From Plastoroseomonas hellenica (lineage in GTDB: Bacteria > Pseudomonadota > Alphaproteobacteria > Acetobacterales > Acetobacteraceae): DNA of 64,000 nt. This document shows positions 57,364 through 64,000 of this stretch, one piece after another. A program made the position numbers and the translations under genes. The first letter of the stretch is position 1. Each line of letters starts with the position of its first letter. Where the stretch lies: positions 181,183 to 245,182 of the forward strand of contig NZ_JAAGBB010000002.1 of NCBI RefSeq assembly GCF_018129085.1, given 5' to 3'. The notes beneath the pieces are model-generated. The model was not told the DNA's origin. It was given only the letters and a program-made list of their open reading frames with translations, and did not search any database.

Positions 57364-57980
57364 TCCGCCCTGACCGCCGCCATGAGCTGGTCGGCGAAGG
57401 CGACGCCGGTGGGATCGACCCCGAGCCCGCCGGCGCGCAGAGCATCCGCGGTCCAGGTGTTGCAGGTGTAGGTCGCCGCATAGGGCAGCCGGGTCGCGTA
57501 GAAGAGGCTGCCCGCATAGGGGCCGCGCGCCAGCGGCTCCGCCGATTCCATCTGGTCCGCGATGAAGCGCTTGGCCGCCGCGAGCCCCTCCGGCGCGATG
57601 CGGAGCCTGACCTGGTCGTAGCGCTCGAAGGCCACCTCCGGCGGCGCCGAGAGGCCGGTGAAGAGCAGCGCCGCCGGCCCGCCGCCAAGCGCCGCCAGGA
57701 TCGCGAGCGGGCCGCGCGCCCCGTCCATGAACCAGGACCGGTCGCCGAAGCCGACCGCGAACCAGGTGACGCCCGGGAAGCGATCGGCGACCTGGTCGAT
57801 CGGGGCGGGGAGGTCAGCGGCGGGGAAGCAGATGTCGGTGTGCCAGTCGCGCCGCGTCACCACGACCTCGGCCGCCGGCAGGCCGGGCGGCTGCACGAAG
57901 GCCGCCGGCGCCTCGATGCGGCTGCAGCCCGCGAGGCCGAGGGCGCCGCCGATCAGCCCGCGCCGGGTGACACTCCGCAT
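57327..57980 (-). CDS. DUF2459 family lipoprotein
   Basis: A 217-residue protein of the DUF2459 family (TIGR02117-like). RRGLIGGALGLAGC is a lipoprotein signal with Cys19. The conserved family segments VVVTRRDWHTDICFP, WFAVGFGDRSWFMDGARG and YAATYTCNTWTADALRAGGL are all present; His and Cys in these resemble a papain-like (NlpC-type) arrangement, but no activity is established. It starts two bases after the stop of the Bug gene at 57983, so the two may be co-transcribed. Confidence 0.9.
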   Translation of the reverse strand: MRSVTRRGLIGGALGLAGCSRIEAPAAFVQPPGLPAAEVVVTRRDWHTDICFPAADLPAPIDQVADRFPGVTWFAVGFGDRSWFMDGARGPLAILAALGGGPAALLFTGLSAPPEVAFERYDQVRLRIAPEGLAAAKRFIADQMESAEPLARGPYAGSLFYATRLPYAATYTCNTWTADALRAGGLGVDPTGVAFADQLMAAVRAERDRRRPDRPEA

Positions 57981-57982
57981 CG

Positions 57983-58957
57983 CTATTCCGGCCGCAAGCC
58001 GCGGCGGCGGATGAATGCGCCCCAGACCGCGCCGTCGCGCTCCATCCGCGCGCGCAGTTCCGCCGCCGTGCCGGGCGTCGGCAGCAACTGGTTCTCCGCG
58101 AGCCGCGCCTGCACCCCGGCATCGGCGAGTGCCCGGCGCACCGCCGTGTTGATCGCCTCGACCGCCGGCTGCGGCATCCCGGCCGGGCCGAGCAGGCCGA
58201 ACCAGCCGGGCATCACCGGCGCGTCGATCCCGGCCTCCCGCTGCGTCGGCAGCTCCGGCAGCACCGGCAGGCGCTCTTCCGCCAGCATCGCGAGCGGCGT
58301 CACGGCGCCGGCGCGCACCTGGCTCAGCGCCACGCCGAGCACCAGGATCATGACGTTGGTCTCGCCGGAGACCAGGCTGGTCAGCGCCTGGTTGGTGCCG
58401 GGATAGGGCACGTGCGTGAATTGCACTCCGGCCCGATCGGCGAGCATTTCCATCGCGAGATGCGTCGAATTGCCGATGCCCGCGCTGCCATAGGTGAGGC
58501 GCCCCGGTTCCGCCCGCGCCCGCCGCAGCAGCGCCGCGACGCTAGTGATCCCCGACGCCTTGCTCGCGACCAGGATGAAGGGGGCGTCGGTCACCGGCGC
58601 CACATAGGTGAAGTCGCGCACGGGGTCGTAGGGCAGGTTCGCGTAGAGGTGCGGGTTGAAGGAGAGTTGCGAGACGCCGGAGAGCAGCAGCGTGTGCCCG
58701 TCGGCCGGCTGCTGCTTCAGGGCGTTGATCGCGACGATGCCATTGGCGCCCGGGCGGTTGTCCACCACCACCGGCTGCCCGAGCGCCTGGGCCATCGGCT
58801 CCGCGATGATGCGCGCGACGACGTCGTTGGCCGAGCCCGCCGGCTGCGGCAGCAGCATCCGCACCGGGCGCGTCGGGAAGCCGCCCTGCGCGCGCGCCGC
58901 GCGCGCCGCGGCCATCGCGAGCGGGAATGCCAGGAGGGCGCGGCGGTGCAGGGTCAT
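57983..58957 (-). CDS. Bug family (TctC) solute-binding protein
   Basis: A 324-residue periplasmic Bug protein with a signal peptide (RRALLAFPLAMAAARAARAQ), FPTRPVRMLLPQPAGSANDVVAR (Gln and Ala replace the usual VPFxPGG residues), VVVDNRPGANGIVAINALKQQ, YGSAGIGNSTHLAMEMLAD and HVPYPGTNQALTSLVSGETNV. The start at 58957 gives the normal signal peptide; a longer in-frame reading has no signal. It is followed almost directly by the DUF2459 gene. Confidence 0.92.
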   Translation of the reverse strand: MTLHRRALLAFPLAMAAARAARAQGGFPTRPVRMLLPQPAGSANDVVARIIAEPMAQALGQPVVVDNRPGANGIVAINALKQQPADGHTLLLSGVSQLSFNPHLYANLPYDPVRDFTYVAPVTDAPFILVASKASGITSVAALLRRARAEPGRLTYGSAGIGNSTHLAMEMLADRAGVQFTHVPYPGTNQALTSLVSGETNVMILVLGVALSQVRAGAVTPLAMLAEERLPVLPELPTQREAGIDAPVMPGWFGLLGPAGMPQPAVEAINTAVRRALADAGVQARLAENQLLPTPGTAAELRARMERDGAVWGAFIRRRGLRPE

Positions 58958-58989
58958 GGGCGGTCTCCGTGGCAAATGCGGGAGCCTTG

Positions 58990-59412
58990 TCAGCCGGCGG
59001 CCTTGGCGCGGCGCGGCGCTGCCTTGCGCGAGGAGCCATCTTTCTTCGGTGGCATCGGGTCCGCGCTGCCGCCTGCGTCGCGCATCAGGATCCTGCCGCC
59101 GGCCGGGGTGATGACCCCCTTGCGCCGCAGGCCGGTGACGGCCTTCTCCACCGCCCTGGGGCTGCTCTCGATCACCGCCAGCAGTGTTCGCGCGGCGCCA
59201 TCCGGCGCTGTCCGCGCCTGCTCCCAATCGCGCAGGCTGCCGACCGGCACGCCATAGCGCTCGGCGAACTCCGGCTGCGTCAGCCCGAGCCGCGCCCGCA
59301 GGGCCTTCACATCGACAGGGGTGTGCACCACCGCGCCGGGCACATGCTCGCCGCGCGCGATCGCCAGCGCCTCGCGCGCGCCCGTCAGCATCCGATGCCC
59401 AACTTTCGTCAT
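58990..59412 (-). CDS. Xre-type antitoxin with basic C-terminal tail
   Basis: A 140-residue helix-turn-helix protein paired with the RelE-type toxin gene before it (ATGA overlap). The HTH is [33 protein letters not shown] at about residues 32-65, as in HigA/MqsA-like antitoxins of this module. After the usual end of the family (about residue 85) it carries about 55 extra residues rich in Lys, Arg and Ala ([20 protein letters not shown]), an unusual basic tail. Confidence 0.88.
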   Translation of the reverse strand: MTKVGHRMLTGAREALAIARGEHVPGAVVHTPVDVKALRARLGLTQPEFAERYGVPVGSLRDWEQARTAPDGAARTLLAVIESSPRAVEKAVTGLRRKGVITPAGGRILMRDAGGSADPMPPKKDGSSRKAAPRRAKAAG

Positions 59413-59702
59413 CGCTTTGCTCCTCTCCGGTAAGCCTCGGCGATCAGGCCGAGGATTTCCCGCATCTCGTTCCGCTCCGCCTGAGTCAGGTTGGCGCGGA
59501 CATTCTTGGTATAGACGGTGATCAGGAACAACGGGATATCCGTACCTCCGAAATAGGTGACCACCCGATACCCGCCGCTCTTGCCCATGCCCGGCCGCGC
59601 CCAGCGAACCTTCCGCGCGCCGCCCGTGCCTGGGACCACATCGCCAGCCAGCGGGTTCGCCGCGATGAAGGTCACGAAGGCCGCCCGCTCCTCCTCGGAC
59701 AT
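59409..59702 (-). CDS. RelE-type (HigB2-like) toxin, N-terminus lost by a frameshift
   Basis: The 97-residue reading has the toxin core: [40 protein letters not shown] and [24 protein letters not shown]. Family members begin about 22 residues earlier with V-x-ETPxF and DAK-type segments. Those are encoded just upstream but in another frame (see 59703-59769), so this ATG is an internal Met. Without the first strand the protein is probably inactive. A one-base change near 59726-59728 would restore a full 119-residue toxin. The antitoxin overlaps by four bases. Confidence 0.8.
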   Translation of the reverse strand: MSEEERAAFVTFIAANPLAGDVVPGTGGARKVRWARPGMGKSGGYRVVTYFGGTDIPLFLITVYTKNVRANLTQAERNEMREILGLIAEAYRRGAKR

Positions 59703-59769
59703 GCCGGCATCCTTGGCGTCGGACAGGGAAGGTGGGGGTTTCGATGACCGATTGCACGGCCGATATCAT
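59703..59769 (-). pseudogene. Displaced N-terminal end of the RelE-type toxin gene
   Basis: From an ATG at 59769 the minus strand reads [14 protein letters not shown], the expected start of this toxin family, then runs out of frame. In the next frame [16 protein letters not shown] follows. The junction is TTCCCTG; removing one C gives F-L-S-D-A-K, exactly the family pattern. So one extra base lies in the GGG at 59726-59728 (plus strand). It is either a real inactivating mutation or a sequence error. Confidence 0.75.
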
Positions 59770-59774
59770 ACGTT

Positions 59775-59800
59775 TTACCCGTAGTGGTGTATACGGGTAA
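59775..59800. promoter_or_regulatory. Inverted repeat between the toxin and RepA-like genes
   Basis: TTACCCGTA (59775-59783) and TACGGGTAA (59792-59800) are perfect inverted arms around an eight-base spacer. It starts six bases before the full-length toxin ATG, in the gap between divergent genes, so it is probably the operator of the toxin-antitoxin operon and could also affect the RepA-like gene. Confidence 0.65.
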
Positions 59801-59888
59801 TCCGTATCCGAAAACGAAATCGCCACGCTCGACAGCGCGGCGTCGTCTCTGGATAGCGGTCGGCCTATCGCGCCGGAGACCCGCCGCC

Positions 59889-61058
59889 ATGACCTCTGCC
59901 GACACCGAGGATTTCAGCGCCGCCTTCGCTGCCGCGCGCAGGGCAGGGCCGATCCTGTTCCCCCGCATCGGCCCGCCGGTGGCGCCTGCCGCCCTGCCGC
60001 CGCTGCCGCCGCTGCCGCTCACCTGGTTCCACGAGATCGCGCCGGAGCTGGAGGCGCGGGAGATCGTGCAGGGGCTGATCGGCGAGCAGAGCGCGATCGT
60101 CGTCTATGGCGCGAGCAATGTCGGCAAGACCTTCTGGACCACCGACCTCGCGCTGCATGTCGCGGCGGGGCGGCGCTGGTGCGGGCGGCGGGTCGCGCAG
60201 GGCGGCGTGATCTACTGCGCGCTGGAGGGCGGGCGCGGCTTCCAGAACCGCGTCACGGCGTGGAAGCGCCGGCATGGGATGGAGGATGCGCGCATCCCCT
60301 TCGCCGCGATCCGCGCCTCCCTCAACCTGCTGGAGCCGGAGGCCGACCCGCGGCGGCTGGTCGATGCCGCGCGGGAGGTTGCGGCCAGGATGGAGGTGCC
60401 GGTCACGCTGATCGTCATCGACACCCTGGCGCGCGCCTTCGGCGGCGGCGACGAGAATGGGCCGGAGGACATGGGCGCGCTGATCCGCAACATGGACATG
60501 ATCCGGGAGGCGACGGGGGCGTCGGTGCTCTTCGTGCACCATTCCGGCAAGGACCAGGCGCGCGGCGCCCGCGGCCACACCAGCCTGCGCGCCGCTGTCG
60601 ACACCGAGATCGAGGTGACCGCGGACAAGGAGGGTGCCGGCAAGACCGCGACCACGGTGAAGCAGCGCGACCTGGAGAAGGGCGAGGGGTTCCCCTTCAC
60701 GCTCAAGCGCGTGGAGCTCGGCCGCAACCAGCATGGCGAGCCCGTGACGAGCTGCGTGGTGGAGGCGGGGACGGGCATGCTGGCCGGCGGCCCGCAACGC
60801 GACCCGGAGGAAGCGGCGCTGCGCGAGCGCATCGCGCATCTCCTCGGTCCCGATGGGCAGATGTTGGCGCGCCGGGTGTGCGAGGAGCTGGGATGGCCCG
60901 TGAACGGCCGCAACAATGCCCGCGTCGCCGGGCTGATCCCGCTGCATCCCGACCATGCCGAAATCACCATGGGCGAGCAGCGCATCCGGATGTGGCGCAC
61001 GCGGGATGGCGACAGCCTCACCGCGCCGTTCAAGATCCGCCGCCAGGACCTCTCCTGA
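59889..61058 (+). CDS. RepA-like AAA ATPase (AAA_25 / replicative helicase family)
   Basis: A 389-residue RecA-fold ATPase like the hexameric RepA helicase of RSF1010 and the AAA_25 proteins of plasmids and prophages. Walker A GASNVGKT is at residues 74-81, CALEGGRGFQNRV follows, Walker B is LIVIDTLARAFGGGDENGPEDM, and VLFVHHSGKDQARGARGHTSLRAAVD is the family's sensor block. The C-terminal 70 residues look like a winged-helix DNA-binding part (ERIAHLLGPDGQMLARRVCEELGW). The start at 59889 is preferred over 59784, which lies inside the operator region. A cluster of TGTGAC repeats begins directly after the gene, supporting a replication role. Confidence 0.85.
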   Translation: MTSADTEDFSAAFAAARRAGPILFPRIGPPVAPAALPPLPPLPLTWFHEIAPELEAREIVQGLIGEQSAIVVYGASNVGKTFWTTDLALHVAAGRRWCGRRVAQGGVIYCALEGGRGFQNRVTAWKRRHGMEDARIPFAAIRASLNLLEPEADPRRLVDAAREVAARMEVPVTLIVIDTLARAFGGGDENGPEDMGALIRNMDMIREATGASVLFVHHSGKDQARGARGHTSLRAAVDTEIEVTADKEGAGKTATTVKQRDLEKGEGFPFTLKRVELGRNQHGEPVTSCVVEAGTGMLAGGPQRDPEEAALRERIAHLLGPDGQMLARRVCEELGWPVNGRNNARVAGLIPLHPDHAEITMGEQRIRMWRTRDGDSLTAPFKIRRQDLS

Positions 61059-61061
61059 GCT

Positions 61062-61205
61062 GTCACAGCAGGCTGAGACGCGCTGTGACACGAAGCACCG
61101 GTCACAGCGTCACACGGCCTATGAGCTGGGGTCCTGGAGCTGTGACAGCTGTGACGGCGCCGCATGCTCTGTCACAGCCTGAAAATGCTGCTGTGACGCT
61201 GTGAC
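61062..61205. repeat. Cluster of nine TGTGAC/GTCACA repeats (iteron-like)
   Basis: TGTGAC or its complement GTCACA occurs at 61062, 61084, 61101, 61109, 61141, 61150, 61171, 61192 and 61200, four in one orientation and five in the other, often as CTGTGAC or GTCACAG. Three neighbouring pairs are spaced 8-9 bp apart. The rest of the 303-bp gap has no gene. Directly following a RepA-like helicase gene, it looks like an origin or an array of binding sites for an initiator or regulator. Confidence 0.75.
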
Positions 61206-61231
61206 CCTAAAGGGGGAGCCTCCCTGTTCCA

Positions 61232-61250
61232 GGTCGGCCCCCGGCCGACC
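61232..61250. repeat. GC-rich hairpin after the repeat cluster
   Basis: GGTCGGCC pairs with GGCCGACC around a CCC loop, 26 bp past the last TGTGAC repeat. It could be part of an origin or a terminator of the RepA-like gene; no T-tract follows on the plus strand. Confidence 0.5.
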
Positions 61251-61310
61251 CGCCAGGCGCGGAGCTGGCCACGGCGCACGCATTCCCCCGCGGCGGCGCG
61301 GGGAGCGCCC

Positions 61311-61335
61311 CCTGGACATTCCTGGACAATCCAGG
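61311..61335. repeat. Direct repeat CCTGGACAWT with inverted CCAGG
   Basis: CCTGGACATT is followed immediately by CCTGGACAAT and then CCAGG, which is complementary to the start of each. It lies 27 bp before the next gene and may be its operator or part of the replication region. Confidence 0.45.
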
Positions 61336-61361
61336 TTGTTCTGCGCCCATGCGTCTGGGTC

Positions 61362-62315
61362 ATGGTGCATCCAGCGCAAGGGGCGTGTGGCGTGGCGGTT
61401 GCCTTCGACGGGAAGTTGCGCATGGCTGCGGCGGCACTCGGCTGCGGCTCGCGAAAGGAATTCTGTGCCCGTTTCCGGAAGGCGAACCCGGCGACCGAGT
61501 GCGATCTCGAGCGGCTGAACAAATGGGTGCAGGGGCGCTCCCTGCCGCGCGCCGCTTCCGTCTACGCCGATCTCGGCGCGGTCATCGGCACGGCGAAGCC
61601 CGGCCGCTGGATCGCCGATTGCAGCCTCGAGGATTTCGCGGCCGAGCTCGCCGCCTGCACCGGCGCGGATGCCGCCGCCCTGGTCGCCTCGGGCGGCGGC
61701 GCATCGCGCGCCGGCACGCGCGCCGCCGGGCTGTTCGGCGGCGTCGCGACGCTCGCCGGCGCCTTCGCGGCCTATTCCCCCGGCTGGTCGCCGCATTTCC
61801 GCGGCCACCTCATTCGCGGCGCCTTGCGTCTCAAACCCGGCAGGAACGGCACCCTGATCGCGACCTATGCCGAGGCCCTGGTCGGGCGCGCCGTGCGCCT
61901 GACGGCCGAGGCGCAGATCGCCGGCCGCTCGATGCATGTCGCGCTGCGCGAGCCGGACAGCGACATGATGCTGTTCCTCAGCCTGCAAGTGCCGGGGCCG
62001 CCGGCCAGCATGTTCTGCGGCGTCATGTCCGGTGCCGCCTTCGTCGCGCATGAATCGCTGCCGTCGGCCTGCCGCATCGCCTTCATCCGCGTGCCGGAGA
62101 CGCCGCGGCTCGACGCCACCAACCGCTATCTCGATCCGGTGCCCGGCGCCATCGCCGCCGATCTCGCGGATCTCGGCGTGACGCTCGCGGAGGCTGGCCG
62201 CTTCGATGCCTTCACCCGGGAGTTTCTCGGCGCGAGCCCGATCCAGGTGACGGCGCAGGACCAGGCCAGCTTCGCGGGCATGCTCGACCGCGCATATCTG
62301 GGCGCCACCGGGTAG
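61362..62315 (+). CDS. Protein of unknown function, possible N-terminal HTH
   Basis: I do not recognise this 317-residue protein. Residues 20-75 (AAAALGCGSRKEFCARFRKANPATECDLERLNKWVQGRSLPRAASVYADLG) look like a helix-turn-helix fold of the Xre or plasmid-regulator type, with RLNKWVQG as the putative recognition helix. Residues 115-315 form a second, probably beta-rich domain with GHLIRGALRLKPGRNGTLIATYAEAL and MHVALREPDSDMMLFLSLQVPG. A GTG at 61392 with AAGGGG before it may be the real start. It lies just after the repeat cluster and may bind it. Confidence 0.65.
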   Translation: MVHPAQGACGVAVAFDGKLRMAAAALGCGSRKEFCARFRKANPATECDLERLNKWVQGRSLPRAASVYADLGAVIGTAKPGRWIADCSLEDFAAELAACTGADAAALVASGGGASRAGTRAAGLFGGVATLAGAFAAYSPGWSPHFRGHLIRGALRLKPGRNGTLIATYAEALVGRAVRLTAEAQIAGRSMHVALREPDSDMMLFLSLQVPGPPASMFCGVMSGAAFVAHESLPSACRIAFIRVPETPRLDATNRYLDPVPGAIAADLADLGVTLAEAGRFDAFTREFLGASPIQVTAQDQASFAGMLDRAYLGATG

Positions 62316-62396
62316 CGCTCGATAGCCGCGGCGATTCCATCGCAGCCGATCACAGCCTAGGCTGCCCGCCTGTCCTGAGCGAGGCTCGTATCGGCC

Positions 62397-62873
62397 GTGA
62401 GTGTGCTGGATCGCACGATCGCCCATGGCTTCGCGCTGCGCATGGCGAGCCTGGGGTTCGCCCGGCACCACCACCGCTGGAACCGGCGGAAGGGGCTGCG
62501 GGTGCAGGCGGTCGATCTGCAGCTCTCGTCCCACAACACCCATCTCGGCGGCCGGCTGACCGTCAATCTCGGTGTCGGCCTGCGGCTGAGGACGGGCGGC
62601 TGGATGCGGGCGGAGGATTGCGATGGCTGGGTCCGCATCGGCCTGCTGTGCCCGGATCGGCAGGACCGCTGGTACGGCTATGACCCGCGGGACGCCGACA
62701 GCGTCGCGGCGGCGCTGGCCGCAGCACTCGGCGATATCGAGGCGCATGCGCTACCCTGGCTCGACAGTTGGCGGGCGGTGGACACGGGCAGCGCCATCCC
62801 GCGGCTGCTGCTGCGGCTGGTGGGGTTGCGGAGCCGCAAGCCGATCACGGATGGCTTTCGCCATCGCCGGTGA
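62397..62873 (+). CDS. DUF4304 family protein
   Basis: A 158-residue protein of the DUF4304 family. The GFALRMASLGFARHHHRWNRRKGLRVQAVDLQLSSHNTHLGGRLTVNLGVGL block matches the family's conserved first half, with the DLQxS and FTVNLGV-type strands. Function is unknown; relatives occur near toxin-immunity and phage-related genes. The start is a GTG at 62397. Confidence 0.75.
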   Translation: MSVLDRTIAHGFALRMASLGFARHHHRWNRRKGLRVQAVDLQLSSHNTHLGGRLTVNLGVGLRLRTGGWMRAEDCDGWVRIGLLCPDRQDRWYGYDPRDADSVAAALAAALGDIEAHALPWLDSWRAVDTGSAIPRLLLRLVGLRSRKPITDGFRHRR

Positions 62874-62885
62874 CGACGCGCGGCA

Positions 62886-63389
62886 TCAAGGCGATGCCGG
62901 CAAGGCCGCCGGCGCCAGCGCCGGCAGGTAGCGTTCATGCACCACCGCGATGGGCCGGCCGGCGCCGGTCAGCACGACGGCGCGGTGCAGGAGGCCGTCG
63001 GCCGCGAAGGCGACATGCATGGTCCGCCGCCGCGGCCGCAGCGCCTCCACCGCCACGCCGAAGGGGGTGTCGGTGGTCTCAAGGACATGCCGCATGCCCG
63101 GCGGCAGCCGCTGCGGCAGGTACCAGTTCTCCGCCTCGGAGAGCGCGACCGCGCCGCGCACCAGCACCACCCGGCGATGCCGCAGCACCTCCGCCGGCGC
63201 CGGGCGGAGCAGCTCCAGCGCCTCGGCATCCGGCGGCAGCGGCGGCGCCGGGACCATCCGCGCGCGCACCGCGCCGTCGCCGATGCCGTGCTCCGCGCAC
63301 CAGGCCTCCAGCGCGCGGGTCGCGCTGCGGGCGGCGAGCAGCCGGGCGCTGAGTGCGGCGAAGGGGGCAGGGTCGGACAGCGACGTCAC
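62886..63389 (-). CDS. Chorismate-lyase/UTRA-fold-like protein
   Basis: A 167-residue protein. The central part (HRRVVLVRGAVALSEAENWYLPQRLPPGMRHVLETTDTPFGVAVEAL) follows the UbiC/UTRA pattern of a strand pair, a residue run ending in YLP and a PFG turn, and the end has RAVVLTGAGRPIAVVHERYLP. Several Acetobacteraceae encode such proteins without a characterised role; chorismate pyruvate-lyase activity is possible but not supported by clear active-site residues. No ubi genes are nearby. Confidence 0.6.
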   Translation of the reverse strand: MTSLSDPAPFAALSARLLAARSATRALEAWCAEHGIGDGAVRARMVPAPPLPPDAEALELLRPAPAEVLRHRRVVLVRGAVALSEAENWYLPQRLPPGMRHVLETTDTPFGVAVEALRPRRRTMHVAFAADGLLHRAVVLTGAGRPIAVVHERYLPALAPAALPASP

Positions 63390-63470
63390 GCGGCCACCTC
63401 CGTGGCGTTCGGTGCGGGGCCTCGATGCCGGCCGCGCGGCGGATTGTCAGTTCACGAACGAAGGCGGAGG

Positions 63471-64000
63471 ATGCCGCATCCCGCCGATGCCGAACACCCG
63501 CCGCATGCACCCTTGAAGCCCACCTGGATCGCCGCCCTCGGCACCACGCTGCTGATGCAGACGGTCGCCGCCTTCATGGGCCAGATGCTGCCGGTGCTGG
63601 CGCCGCTGATGACGCGGGATGCCGGGCTGCGGCCGGAGAATGTCGGCCATTTCGCCGCGCTGAACGCCGCCGGCGTGGTGCTGTTCCTGGTCTTCGGCGG
63701 CCCGCTGCTGAAGCGCTTCGGCCCGGTCCGCAGCCTGCAGGCCGGCATGGCGCTGGCGACGCTCGGCCTGGCGCTGGCGCTGCTCGGCACCCTGCCGGCG
63801 CTGCTGCTGGCCTCCCTCGTGCTCGGCATCGGCTATGGCCCGACGCCGCCGGCCGGCAGCCGCATCCTGGCCGCGACCGCGCCGCCCCGGCACCGGACCC
63901 TGATCTTCTCGATCAAGCAGGCCGGCGCGCCCCTTGGCGCGGCGCTCGCGGGCCTGCTCGCCGCACCCGTGGCGGAGGCAGCGGGCTGGCGCGGCGCGCT
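63471..64000 (+). CDS. MFS transporter, C-terminus cut off
   Basis: The first 176 residues of a major facilitator transporter; the gene runs off the right edge. After LKPTWIAALGTTLLMQTVAAFMGQMLPVLAPLM (helix 1), NVGHFAALNAAGVVLFLVFGGPLLKRFGPVRSLQ includes a motif-A-like loop, and GYGPTPPAGSRILAATAPPRHRTLIFSIKQAGAPLGAAL is helix 4-5. The ATG at 63471 is close to a GGAGG, and AAGG at 63461 is better placed. The substrate cannot be judged. Confidence 0.85.
   Translation, partial: MPHPADAEHPPHAPLKPTWIAALGTTLLMQTVAAFMGQMLPVLAPLMTRDAGLRPENVGHFAALNAAGVVLFLVFGGPLLKRFGPVRSLQAGMALATLGLALALLGTLPALLLASLVLGIGYGPTPPAGSRILAATAPPRHRTLIFSIKQAGAPLGAALAGLLAAPVAEAAGWRGA

Noticed and set aside
61062..61205. TGTGAC repeat cluster as a CRISPR array
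   Set aside because: The repeat unit is only 6-8 bp, occurs in both orientations and has no regular 30-bp spacers; no cas gene is present.

Overview
The window is a GC-rich, gene-dense chromosomal segment of an alphaproteobacterium. The base composition, the run of Bug-type (TctC) solute-binding proteins, the hydantoinase/oxoprolinase pair and the many CaiB/BaiF CoA-transferases fit an environmental member of the Acetobacteraceae/Rhodospirillales (Roseomonas-like). This placement is inference from gene content; there is no rRNA or other marker gene here. I found no tRNA, rRNA, CRISPR array or intact insertion sequence. Both ends cut genes: a family-5 ABC solute-binding protein (1-1346) and an MFS transporter (63471-64000).

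Region 1-9.7 kb: an LLM flavin monooxygenase, an RpiR regulator with two membrane proteins, and a Bug-HyuA-HyuB operon for uptake and opening of a hydantoin- or oxoproline-like ring. Region 10-18 kb: a membrane diguanylate cyclase, a fluoroacetate-dehalogenase-like hydrolase, a flavin-halogenase-like protein with the WxWxIP motif, and a phnD-C-E-E phosphonate-type importer. Region 18-35.8 kb: an acyl-CoA catabolic stretch. It holds two DUF35 + thiolase-fold pairs (one thiolase has lost its nucleophilic Cys), an enoyl-CoA hydratase, a two-subunit CaiB/BaiF CoA-transferase flanked by Bug proteins, an HMG-CoA-lyase-like enzyme, a nitronate monooxygenase, SDR, NUDIX and MFS genes, and AraC, IclR and LysR regulators.

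Region 35.8-42.7 kb: a VapBC module, then a second IclR regulator opposite an operon of old-yellow-enzyme reductase, SMP-30 lactonase, alpha/beta hydrolase, CoA-transferase and Bug protein. A shared 13-bp motif (TCGCATARCGAAW-like) lies upstream of three transcription units here and may define a small regulon. Region 43-56 kb: patatin, PAP2 phosphatase, type II NADH dehydrogenase, a HigBA-like module with duplicated operators, a class IV aminotransferase, TetR + amidase, and a TetR-regulated RND efflux pump. Region 56-64 kb: two more Bug proteins, a 38-residue lipoprotein, a DUF2459 lipoprotein, a RelE-type module whose toxin is frameshifted near its N-terminus, then a RepA-like AAA ATPase followed by nine TGTGAC/GTCACA repeats in about 145 bp. 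That last part looks like the replication module of an integrated plasmid- or phage-like element and is the most unusual part of the window.

Non-coding structure: a 51-bp dispersed repeat with nested inverted repeats (outer GCGTGAT/ATCACGC, inner GGCC/GGCC) occurs four times, mostly between convergent genes, and looser relatives occur at three other places. Clear hairpin terminators follow the RND operon and lie between several gene pairs.
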